This document shows, piece after piece, positions 1 to 5,039 of a DNA stretch of 5,506 nt; positions within the stretch are counted from its first letter, which is position 1; the number at the start of each line of letters is the position of its first letter. The stretch covers positions 1-5,506 of the forward strand of contig JBEVIU010000053.1 in NCBI GenBank assembly GCA_040510575.1, given 5' to 3'. The notes under the pieces were generated by a model, which saw only the letters and a program-made list of their open reading frames with translations, was not told the DNA's origin and made no database searches. Position numbers and translations under genes: made by a program. Origin of the DNA: DASUMF01 sp040510575 (GTDB taxonomy: Bacteria; Actinomycetota; Acidimicrobiia; IMCC26256; DASPTH01).

Positions 1-692
1 ATCCCCAAAACCATGCCCGTCTCTTCGAACGCCTTGAACACCACGTCGTAGGCGCCGTTCGCCATCATCGACGGTGCGGCCGCGTTCGGGTACTTCGCCT
101 GCGCGTCGATCGGGCGGATGAGACCGACGGGCAATCCGAGGCCGGCGGCGCGCTCGATCTCTTTGACCGTGTACCCGGCGTCCTGCGCGGGGAGGAACGC
201 GGCGGCGAAGAGCCGGCTGTTCTCCTCGCTGCACCAGTCGACGACGAAGTCGTTGTAGGCCTCGCAGAACGCGGCGACGCCCTCGGCGTTGGTGGCGAAC
301 GGCACGTGCATGATCACCATCGTGGGGATCACGAGCACCTGGTCGATGCCCATGAGGTCCATCTCGAGCAGACGCGCCGCGGGGTCGATGGCGCCGTCGT
401 GGTGCAGGTACTCCTTCTGCTCGGCGGTGAGCGGCATCGCGTTGAGCTTCCGCATGATCTTCTTGTTCATCTGCGGGCCCGCGATGCAGATCGGGTTGTA
501 GCCGGGGAAGTGCCCGTTGCCTCCGCCCATCACCGGCGTGTCGCCGTTGAGCCACGCTTCGGCGTCGCCGCGCCAGTACGTGTTGCGGACGAGGTCCTTC
601 TTCGACTCGGGCACGCGATCCCAGATGGCGAGCGGATCGTTGATGTGCGCGTCGCAGTCGAAGACGGAGAAGGACTTGGTGAGACGCTCCAT
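1..692 (-). CDS. Amidohydrolase family (amidohydrolase-2 type) protein, N-terminal part, runs off left edge
   Basis: Reading down the minus strand from an ATG at 692-690 gives 230 open codons without a stop, so the C-terminus lies outside the window. The protein begins MERLTKSFSVFDCDAHIND; the D-x-H-x-x-D arrangement (D14, H16, D19) is where amidohydrolase-2 (PF04909-like) TIM-barrel enzymes carry their first metal-binding strand, usually D-x-H-x-x-E. Further family hallmarks are the strand IDQVLVIPTM (116-125), a helix CEAYNDFVVDW (143-153), the following ENSRLFAAAFLPAQD (157-171), and ERAAGLGLPVG (180-190). The family covers metal-dependent hydrolases and decarboxylases acting on cyclic or aromatic carboxylates; the substrate cannot be told here, and the remaining metal ligands are outside the window. 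A purine-rich stretch (GGGGGGAAA on the minus strand, about 695-703) precedes the start and can serve as ribosome binding site. It is divergent from the hot-dog gene at 836. Family call is confident, function is not. Confidence 0.88.
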   Translation of the reverse strand, partial: MERLTKSFSVFDCDAHINDPLAIWDRVPESKKDLVRNTYWRGDAEAWLNGDTPVMGGGNGHFPGYNPICIAGPQMNKKIMRKLNAMPLTAEQKEYLHHDGAIDPAARLLEMDLMGIDQVLVIPTMVIMHVPFATNAEGVAAFCEAYNDFVVDWCSEENSRLFAAAFLPAQDAGYTVKEIERAAGLGLPVGLIRPIDAQAKYPNAAAPSMMANGAYDVVFKAFEETGMVLG

Positions 693-835
693 GGTTTCCC
701 CCCGTGGGCTCTCGATGTCGCCCGAGGGGCGCCCCGGACGGTCTTCGTACAGCAAGTCTGCTATTCAGCTGGCCTTCTGGCAACCGTGGTGCTCCCAGGT
801 GGCGCGGACTCGGCGCGAGTGCGAGCATCAGCCTC
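693..835. promoter_or_regulatory. Divergent intergenic region between amidohydrolase and FAS1-like dehydratase genes
   Basis: These 143 bases separate two divergent genes and must hold the promoter of at least the minus-strand gene. On the minus strand a TTGCCA hexamer (complement of 779-784) resembles a -35 box, and 17 nt further a CAGACT (complement of 756-761) is a poor -10 candidate. On the plus strand I see no convincing -10/-35 pair. A perfect 10-bp palindrome GGGGCGCCCC lies at 726-735 and the imperfect palindrome AGCAAGTCTGCT at 752-763. Both are short and GC-biased or imperfect, so a regulatory role is only a guess. Confidence 0.35.
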
Positions 836-1363
836 ATGCCAGAGACTTGGATCACCCCCGAGATGGAAGCGCTCGTCGGCCTCGAGACCGGTCGGCAGGT
901 GTCGCTGCCGATCTCCGCGTCCGACATCCGCAAGTGGGCCCAGGCCATGTACTTCCCGACCCCGCCGCCGCGTCACTACTGGGACGAGAAGTTCGCGTGC
1001 TCCACACGATGGGGCGGCCTCGTCGCGCCGGAGGAGTTCAACCCGTTCGCGTGGATGACTGCCGACGGACCGCCCGAACGCACCCAGACGTTCGACGTGG
1101 GCAGCGCAGGGAGCAGCGGCGTCGAAGGCCAGTTCGGGGTCGCCGCGCCGGCGACGAAGTTCATCCTCAACGGCGGGATGGAAGTGACGTACGGGGCGCG
1201 GATGCGCCCGGGCGACGTGATCACGTCGGTGGGCCGTCACGCGGGATACGCCGAGCGCACCGGGCGGCTCGGACTCATGCTGTTCAGCTACTCCGACTCG
1301 GAGTGGACGAACCAGCGCGGCGAGTGGGTCAAGACCGTCCGCGGCACGGGCATCCGGTACTGA
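836..1363 (+). CDS. FAS1-like dehydratase / MaoC N-terminal-domain hot-dog protein
   Basis: A 175-residue protein matching the FAS1-like dehydratase domain (PF13452-like, MaoC_dehydrat_N). Visible family marks are the N-terminal helix region SASDIRKWAQAMYF (27-40), a P-rich turn with HYWDEKF (47-53), the APEEFNPFAW segment (64-73) and the hot-dog helix-to-strand ILNGGMEVTYGARMRPGDVI (110-129), where the family typically shows LNGG-x-E followed by RPGD. In known pairs this half supplies the non-catalytic or substrate-gating hot-dog fold to a MaoC partner. The open frame extends upstream to an ATG at 704, but that extension is Arg/Ser/Gly-rich, non-family-like and overlaps the divergent promoter region, so the ATG at 836 (MPETWITPEMEALVG) is preferred. 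No good Shine-Dalgarno precedes it. The MaoC-like gene follows after 19 nt, suggesting co-transcription and a heteromeric (R)-enoyl-CoA hydratase; the exact acyl-CoA substrate is unknown. Confidence 0.88.
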   Translation: MPETWITPEMEALVGLETGRQVSLPISASDIRKWAQAMYFPTPPPRHYWDEKFACSTRWGGLVAPEEFNPFAWMTADGPPERTQTFDVGSAGSSGVEGQFGVAAPATKFILNGGMEVTYGARMRPGDVITSVGRHAGYAERTGRLGLMLFSYSDSEWTNQRGEWVKTVRGTGIRY

Positions 1364-1369
1364 GGGTCT

Positions 1370-1373
1370 GGAG
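1370..1373 (+). promoter_or_regulatory. Ribosome binding site of the MaoC-like gene
   Basis: GGAG ends 9 nt before the ATG at 1383, inside the 19-nt gap after the upstream stop codon. It supports 1383 as the start and independent initiation within a polycistronic message. Confidence 0.55.
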
Positions 1374-1382
1374 ACAAGGCTG

Positions 1383-1790
1383 ATGGACATCGCAGTCGGT
1401 GACGAGATCCCGGTGTGGGTGCGCGAGGCCGGGTTCCACGCATGGAACCGCTACGCCGCGGTGAACGACGAGTTCGTGCCGATCCACATGGACGACGAGG
1501 CCGGGAAGGCGTCGGGCTACCCGGGTGCGTTCGGCATGGGGAACCTGCAGCTCGCGTGGCTGCACTGCATGCTGCGGGAGTGGATCGAGCCGGTCGAGGG
1601 GCGCATCGTGCGCGTCGCGTGCGAGTTCCGGGCGCCGAGCCTGAAGGGCAACGTCGTCACCGCGCACGGCATGGTGACGGCGGTGCGCGACGAAGGCGAC
1701 GAGCGCTTCGTCGACCTCGACGTGTGGACCGACACCGCCGACGGCACCCGCCTGGCCCCCGGCAGCGCCACCGTCGCCTTCCCCAACTGA
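1383..1790 (+). CDS. MaoC-like hot-dog dehydratase (probable (R)-enoyl-CoA hydratase subunit)
   Basis: A 135-residue single hot-dog protein of the MaoC dehydratase type (PF01575-like). The hydratase-2 helix is RYAAVNDEFVPIHMDDEAG (23-41), followed by the overhang GYPGAFGMGNLQ (45-56), which corresponds to the classical P-G-x-x-x-x-G segment, and then the C-terminal strands with CEFRAPSLKGNVV (77-89) and the GSATVAF strand. In canonical MaoC enzymes this helix reads G-D-x-N-P-x-H with Asp and His catalytic. Here His35 is present, but the aligned Asp is Glu30 (Asp29 sits one residue earlier) and the Asn is Val32. Length is normal for a single hot-dog domain. The FAS1-like gene 19 nt upstream is the obvious partner, together making the two-hot-dog unit that hydrates a trans-2-enoyl-CoA in beta-oxidation of fatty acids, sterol side chains or similar. 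Family is confident; activity and substrate are inferred. Confidence 0.88.
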   Translation: MDIAVGDEIPVWVREAGFHAWNRYAAVNDEFVPIHMDDEAGKASGYPGAFGMGNLQLAWLHCMLREWIEPVEGRIVRVACEFRAPSLKGNVVTAHGMVTAVRDEGDERFVDLDVWTDTADGTRLAPGSATVAFPN

Positions 1791-1795
1791 CCGTC

Positions 1796-1799
1796 GGAG
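1796..1799 (+). promoter_or_regulatory. Ribosome binding site deciding the GTG start of the MOSC gene
   Basis: GGAG lies 10 nt before GTG 1810 in the 19-nt gap after the MaoC-like stop codon. There is no suitable ATG nearby in frame, and the family N-terminus fits a start at this GTG. Confidence 0.55.
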
Positions 1800-1809
1800 C
1801 GTTCACGGC

Positions 1810-2457
1810 GTGAACCTCGCCGGACGCGTCGTGTCGGTGAACGTTGGTCTGCCGCGGATCACCGTGTGGCACGGGCGCGAGGTCGAGTCGGGGATCTGGA
1901 AGGCACCGGTCGACGGCCGGATCGCAGTGCGCGGCATCAACCTCGACGGCGACGAGCAAGCAGACCTGCGCGTGCATGGTGGCCCCGACAAGGCGGTGTA
2001 CGCGTACGCCGTCGAGGACTACGCATGGTGGTCGGAGTACCTCGGTCGTGAGATCGGACCGGCAAGGTTCGGCGAGAACCTCACCGTCGAAGGGCTCGAC
2101 CTCGGCGCGATGGTGATCGGCACGCGGTGGCACGTCGGCAGCGCCGTGCTCGAGATCACACAGCCGCGTCAGCCGTGCTTCAAGCTCGGGATGCGCATGG
2201 GCGACGCAGAGTTCGTCGACATGTTCGACGCCGCGGAGCGGTTCGGCGTCTACTTCCGCATCCTCGAAGAGGGCGACATCGGTGCCGGCGACGCCATCGA
2301 GGTCGTGCCGCTCGATCGCGACGGCCTGAACGCGTACGGCCTGGCGATCGACTACCGCGAGCCGACGCGTGACTTCCTGGACCGCATCGTCGCCGAGCCC
2401 CTCGTGCCCGCAGGCTGGCGAGAGTGGGCCGAGCGCCACCTCGGTCGCCTCGGCTGA
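1810..2457 (+). CDS. MOSC domain protein, YiiM type
   Basis: A 215-residue protein starting with GTG, close in layout to Escherichia coli YiiM (about 224 residues). MOSC landmarks are INLDGDEQADLRVHGGPDKAVYAY (about 43-66), with the HGGPD turn at 56-60, then ARFGENLTVEGL (85-96), and the strand ITQPRQPCFKL (116-126), whose Cys123 is the conserved residue proposed to bind the molybdenum cofactor. Residues about 169-213, with PLVPAGWREWAERHLGRL, match the small 3-alpha helical domain found at the C-terminus of YiiM-like proteins. YiiM reduces N-hydroxylated base analogues such as 6-N-hydroxylaminopurine using molybdenum cofactor; a comparable detoxifying reductase role here is inferred from family. 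The gene follows the MaoC-like gene after 19 nt, so it may be co-transcribed, although no functional link to the hydratase is evident. Confidence 0.9.
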   Translation: MNLAGRVVSVNVGLPRITVWHGREVESGIWKAPVDGRIAVRGINLDGDEQADLRVHGGPDKAVYAYAVEDYAWWSEYLGREIGPARFGENLTVEGLDLGAMVIGTRWHVGSAVLEITQPRQPCFKLGMRMGDAEFVDMFDAAERFGVYFRILEEGDIGAGDAIEVVPLDRDGLNAYGLAIDYREPTRDFLDRIVAEPLVPAGWREWAERHLGRLG

Positions 2458-2461
2458 GGTT

Positions 2462-2490
2462 CGATCGACGGGAGCCCGGCGCTTCGATCG
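2462..2490. repeat. 7-bp inverted repeat between MOSC gene and tRNA
   Basis: CGATCGA at 2462-2468 and TCGATCG at 2484-2490 are perfect inverted copies around a 15-nt spacer that itself contains CGGG/CCCG. The left arm begins 5 nt after the MOSC stop codon, and the right arm ends 3 nt before the putative tRNA -10 box. As RNA it could form a hairpin ending the upstream transcript, but no T-run follows, so it is not a classical intrinsic terminator. CGATCG is itself palindromic and common in GC-rich DNA, so chance is possible. Confidence 0.35.
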
Positions 2491-2493
2491 GCG

Positions 2494-2499
2494 TACACT
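2494..2499 (+). promoter_or_regulatory. Putative -10 box of the tRNA-Arg gene
   Basis: TACACT fits the actinobacterial TANNNT -10 pattern and lies 10 nt before the mature tRNA 5' end, so transcription would start only a few bases upstream of it. No recognisable TTGACA-like -35 element sits at the usual distance, which keeps confidence modest. Confidence 0.4.
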
Positions 2500-2509
2500 G
2501 CTTGCCCTC

Positions 2510-2582
2510 GCGCTCGTAGCTCAACGGATAGAGCATCTGACTACGGATCAGAAGGTTGGGGGTTCGAATCCCTCCGAGCGCA
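2510..2582 (+). tRNA. tRNA-Arg (anticodon ACG)
   Basis: The 73-nt sequence folds into a full cloverleaf. The acceptor stem GCGCTCG pairs with CGAGCGC (2575-2581), with discriminator A2582. The D stem is GCTC/GAGC. The anticodon stem TCTGA/TCAGA closes a seven-base loop CTACGGA with anticodon ACG at 2543-2545, and a five-base variable region AGGTT follows. The T stem GGGGG/CCCTC (one G-T pair) carries loop TTCGAAT. A34 of ACG is normally edited to inosine by TadA in bacteria, so this tRNA would read CGU, CGC and CGA. The 3' CCA is not encoded (the next bases are CTC) and would be added after processing. Every stem is intact, so the gene looks functional. Confidence 0.97.
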
Positions 2583-2615
2583 CTCGACGTCCACAGGTCG
2601 GCGCGGGAGCGAGCG

Positions 2616-3104
2616 CTACTGCTTCGACAGGGTGTTGAATGCCTCGGCGAACTCGTCGGTGCTCGCGCCGCTGTTGCACTCGAGGTTGATCGTCACACCC
2701 CGCACGGTGAGCTCGACCCGCTTGGCCAGGCCGAACTTCGAGAGCTCGATCGATTCGACGTCGCTGATCGGGACTGCGCTCAGCAGGCTCTTGATCGCCC
2801 CACCGAGGCCCATGCCGATCGGCGTGCCGGTACGCAGCGTGATCAGACGACGGTCGGTGAGAACGATCGCCATCGGGGCCGAGATGTCGAGCCCGACATC
2901 GGACGCCGACACGTGTTCCTTCCCGGGCTTCTTGCCGAGCACTTCGCTGGCAGCCACGCCGGCGACCCCCGCCAGGCCGGCCGCGGTACCGCGTGCCGCG
3001 CTCACGCCCTTCGCCTGTGCGGTGAGCGCGGCGAGCGCTTGCTCACCCGGGTCGAGGAACGGTTCGACCCCTGCCAGGTGCTTCTTCTCTTGCTTCGACG
3101 GCAT
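2616..3104 (-). CDS. Small protein with PH-like (bacterial PH/GRAM-like) core and glycine-zipper segment, function unknown
   Basis: A 162-residue minus-strand protein from ATG 3104-3102 to a TAG at 2618-2616. The N-terminus is charged, followed by VEPFLDPGEQALAAL (13-27); a leading D-P-G-E segment is common before bacterial PH-like domains. Residues 36-57 form an Ala/Gly-rich stretch with Gly39, Gly43, Gly46, Gly49 and Gly57, like a glycine zipper but short for a confident transmembrane helix. Residues 79-92, AIVLTDRRLITLRT, carry the T-D-R-R-L strand typical of bacterial PH/GRAM-like folds, followed by PISDVESIELSKFG (112-125), a strand pair with VELTVRGVTINLEC (130-143), and a C-terminal helix DEFAEAFNTL (150-159). 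No catalytic motif is visible. It is convergent with the tRNA and divergent from the transporter. I recognise the fold type only; no role is assigned. Confidence 0.82.
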   Translation of the reverse strand: MPSKQEKKHLAGVEPFLDPGEQALAALTAQAKGVSAARGTAAGLAGVAGVAASEVLGKKPGKEHVSASDVGLDISAPMAIVLTDRRLITLRTGTPIGMGLGGAIKSLLSAVPISDVESIELSKFGLAKRVELTVRGVTINLECNSGASTDEFAEAFNTLSKQ

Positions 3105-3110
3105 GGTGGA

Positions 3111-3116
3111 AGGTTA
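3111..3116 (-). promoter_or_regulatory. Putative -10 box for a leaderless transcript of the PH-like gene
   Basis: On the minus strand TAACCT matches TANNNT and ends 6 nt before the ATG at 3104, which would place transcription start at the A of the start codon. No Shine-Dalgarno is present (the bases before the ATG are TCCACC), which is consistent with leaderless initiation, common in actinobacteria. No good -35 box was seen. Confidence 0.4.
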
Positions 3117-3162
3117 ACGACGTGAAGTGAATGCGGTGGAAGCGCCGATCGGTTGCCGTGAG

Positions 3163-3193
3163 TTGTCAGGCACAGGCGAGGGAAGTCTCGAAT
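3163..3193 (+). promoter_or_regulatory. Weak candidate promoter of the MFS transporter gene
   Basis: TTGTCA (3163-3168) differs from the TTGACA -35 consensus at one base. TCGAAT (3188-3193) follows after a long 19-nt spacer as a possible -10 box. Start of transcription would fall about 3200, inside the inverted repeat at 3192-3219. This is a plausible arrangement rather than a demonstrated promoter. Confidence 0.28.
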
Positions 3194-3219
3194 GGCTGTT
3201 CCGCCACCCGGACAGCCAT
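3192..3219. promoter_or_regulatory. Inverted repeat upstream of the transporter (candidate operator or leader hairpin)
   Basis: ATGGCTGT (3192-3199) and ACAGCCAT (3212-3219) are perfect inverted copies with half-site centres 20 bp apart, close to two helical turns. As RNA the stem extends by a U-G and a C-G pair to ten pairs with an eight-base loop (3202-3209). The right arm ends 11 nt before the transporter ATG at 3231. DHA2 exporters are often controlled by TetR- or MarR-family dimers binding such sites, so an operator is the preferred reading; a hairpin that affects ribosome access is the alternative. No regulator gene is present in the window. Confidence 0.5.
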
Positions 3220-3230
3220 GATGAGCCGCC

Positions 3231-4940
3231 ATGGCGAGCACTGTTCACCGACCACTGAGCGAGACCGACCCGAAGGTCCACGCGCGGCGTTGGTGGATCC
3301 TCGGCGTGCTGTGCCTGAGCCTGGTGATCGTGTTCGTCGGGAACACGAGCCTCAACGTCGTCATCCCGACGCTCTCGCGCGAACTGGGCGCGACCGATTC
3401 GCAGCTCCAATGGATCGTCGCGGCCTACTCGCTCGTGTTCGCAGGTCTGTTGTTCACGACGGGCGCGCTCGGCGATCGCTTCGGGCGCAAGGGAGCGATG
3501 CAGTTCGGATTGGTGGTGTTCCTCCTCGGCACGCTCGCCGGTGCGTTGGCCACGTCGATGGCGCAGCTCATCGCCACCCGCGCCCTGATGGGAGTCGGCG
3601 CCGCGTTCATCATGCCGTCGACGCTCTCGATCCTCGTGAACGTGTTCAACGACGACGAACGCGAACGTGCCATCGCGATCTGGGCGAGCCTGCTCGGCGC
3701 CGCCGCGATCATCGGCTCGGTCGCGAGCGGCTGGCTCATCGACCACTTCTGGTACGGCTCCGTGTTCCTCGTGAACGTCCCGTTCGTGATCGTCGCGCTC
3801 GTCCTCGGGTTCATCTTGTTGCCGAAGTCCCGTGACCCGGAAGAAGCGCCGCTCGATCCGATCGGCGCAGTGCTCTCGATCATCGGGATCACCGCGCTCG
3901 TGTACGGACTCATCGAAGGTCCCGACAAGGGTTGGACGAGCACGGTCACGCTCATCTCATTCGGCGTCGCCGCCGTGGGCATCGCGCTGTTCGCCTGGTG
4001 GGAGCTCCACCACGACGAGCCGATGCTCGACATGCACTACTTCCGCAACCCCGCGTTCAGCACGGGCACGGGCGGGATGATCCTCGTGTTCCTCGCGCTG
4101 TCGGGCGTGTTCTTCTTGATGACGCAGTACTTCCAGCTCGTGCTCGGCTACTCGGCGCTCTCGGCGTCGGTGCGCTTCATGCCGGTGGCGTTGATCATCC
4201 TCCTGCTCTCACCCCGAACGCCGTGGTTCACCAATCGCTTCGGCGTACGCGCGACGGTCACGGTCGGGCTGGGGCTCGTCGCGTGCTCACTCCTGATGAT
4301 CCTCGCTCTCCACGTCGACGCCGCGTACTGGCAGGCCTTGCTGACGATCGTCCCGCTCGCGATCGGCCTGTCACTCTCGATGTCGCCGATGACGGCGTCG
4401 ATCATGTCGGCCGTGCCCGATCGCCGCGCCGGTGCAGGATCGGCGACCAACGACGCGACGCGTGAGCTCGGTGCCGCGCTCGGCGTCGCGATTCTCGGCA
4501 GCATCGCGGCATCGGTGTACCGCAACTCGCTCAGCCCGACGATGAAGACGCTTCCCGCGAGCATCGACGAACGCGCCGGATCCTCGCTTGCGGGCGCGGC
4601 GCAGGCTGCCACCGGGCTGTCGAGCGCCGACGCACAAGCGCTGATCGTGCACGCGAAGCAGGCGTTCGTCGATTCGATGCACGTGGCCGCCCTCGTCGGC
4701 GGCGCACTCGCGATCATCGCCGTCGTGGCCGCATTCCGCTTCTTGCCTCGCGAGCTCCCGGAGGAAAGTGCGCTCGACGCGCCTCGCCACTCGTTCGAGG
4801 TGAGCGTGGGGCTCCTCGGCGGGATGATCCCCGCGACGGCCGAGGATCTCCACCGGGCGGAGCACGCACGAGAAAGCGCCGAGCTCGACGCGGAGCTCGA
4901 TGCCGAACTCGATGTGTTGCCGGGAGACCGGCCAGCATGA
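3231..4940 (+). CDS. MFS transporter, DHA2 (EmrB/QacA-like) family, 14 TM segments
   Basis: A 569-residue inner-membrane protein, slightly longer than usual for the family because of its tail. Hydrophobic segments fall at roughly 22-43, 60-80, 89-108, 112-134, 147-169, 176-197, 211-229, 238-257, 281-304, 314-328, 341-360, 366-388, 414-429 and 484-503, giving the 14-helix DHA2 layout. Motif A GALGDRFGRKG (78-88) lies between helices 2 and 3. TM1 holds GNTSLNVVIPTLSREL (37-52), in which the D-x-T of many drug exporters is G-N-T. Motif C in TM5 reads GSVASG (162-167) instead of G-P-x-x-G-G. FLVNVPF (179-185) follows. The loop 430-483 before the last helix is typically extracellular. The tail 504-569 is hydrophilic and acidic, with ELDA repeats at 551-562. 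The family exports drugs, siderophores or lipids with proton motive force; the substrate is unknown. The start ATG 3231 has only a weak GAG ahead of it. Confidence 0.92.
   Translation: MASTVHRPLSETDPKVHARRWWILGVLCLSLVIVFVGNTSLNVVIPTLSRELGATDSQLQWIVAAYSLVFAGLLFTTGALGDRFGRKGAMQFGLVVFLLGTLAGALATSMAQLIATRALMGVGAAFIMPSTLSILVNVFNDDERERAIAIWASLLGAAAIIGSVASGWLIDHFWYGSVFLVNVPFVIVALVLGFILLPKSRDPEEAPLDPIGAVLSIIGITALVYGLIEGPDKGWTSTVTLISFGVAAVGIALFAWWELHHDEPMLDMHYFRNPAFSTGTGGMILVFLALSGVFFLMTQYFQLVLGYSALSASVRFMPVALIILLLSPRTPWFTNRFGVRATVTVGLGLVACSLLMILALHVDAAYWQALLTIVPLAIGLSLSMSPMTASIMSAVPDRRAGAGSATNDATRELGAALGVAILGSIAASVYRNSLSPTMKTLPASIDERAGSSLAGAAQAATGLSSADAQALIVHAKQAFVDSMHVAALVGGALAIIAVVAAFRFLPRELPEESALDAPRHSFEVSVGLLGGMIPATAEDLHRAEHARESAELDAELDAELDVLPGDRPA
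4881..4916 (+). repeat. Three tandem 12-bp repeats encoding (E-L-D-x)3 in the transporter tail
   Basis: GAGCTCGACGCG (4881-4892), GAGCTCGATGCC (4893-4904) and GAACTCGATGTG (4905-4916) are in frame with the transporter and encode ELDA, ELDA, ELDV at residues 551-562. Copies differ by 2-4 bases, as expected of a slippage-born repeat that has since diverged. Unit length is a multiple of three, so copy number can change without a frameshift. Confidence 0.85.
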
Positions 4941-4961
4941 CGATCCGCTGAGCCGAGGCGG

Positions 4962-4977
4962 GACCGTGCTCGCGGTC
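4962..4977. other. Short hairpin after the transporter gene, not a clear terminator
   Basis: GACCG (4962-4966) and CGGTC (4973-4977) form a five-pair stem, six with a T-G pair, around a short loop, 21 nt after the transporter stop codon. No T-run follows. In the 99-nt gap 4941-5039 it is the only structure I could see, so it may contribute to termination, but the stem is short enough to occur by chance. Confidence 0.2.
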
Positions 4978-5028
4978 AACGGCGGCCTCGACATGGCATG
5001 ACACGAGGGCGACGACGACGCGGTCGGT

Positions 5029-5032
5029 AGGG
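5029..5032 (+). promoter_or_regulatory. Ribosome binding site of the RibD-C-like gene
   Basis: AGGG, within GGTAGGGTG, ends 7 nt before the ATG at 5040 and supports that start codon. Confidence 0.5.
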
Positions 5033-5039
5033 TGCCGGG

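Noticed and set aside
726..735. Perfect palindrome GGGGCGCCCC in the divergent intergenic region
   Set aside because: A 10-bp all-GC palindrome is easily expected by chance in this base composition, and it has no second copy or clear position relative to a promoter; kept only as a note in the intergenic entry.
704..835. N-terminal extension of the FAS1-like protein from ATG 704
   Set aside because: The 44 extra residues are not family-like, would occupy the divergent promoter region, and the family N-terminus matches a start at 836.
306..1058. A 250-codon plus-strand open frame over the amidohydrolase and hot-dog genes
   Set aside because: It is antisense to the amidohydrolase and out of frame with the FAS1-like gene, and its composition is Arg/Val/His-rich without motifs.
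1657..2439. A 260-codon minus-strand open frame over the MOSC gene
   Set aside because: The plus strand encodes a full MOSC protein with conserved motifs and Cys123; the antisense product has no family features.
2510..2582. tRNA-Arg as an integration (att) site
   Set aside because: No second copy of the tRNA 3' end and no integrase or other mobile gene is visible in the window.
3131..3835. A 234-codon plus-strand open frame starting upstream of the transporter
   Set aside because: It overlaps the transporter in another frame, becomes Arg-rich throughout the overlap, and has no domain signal.
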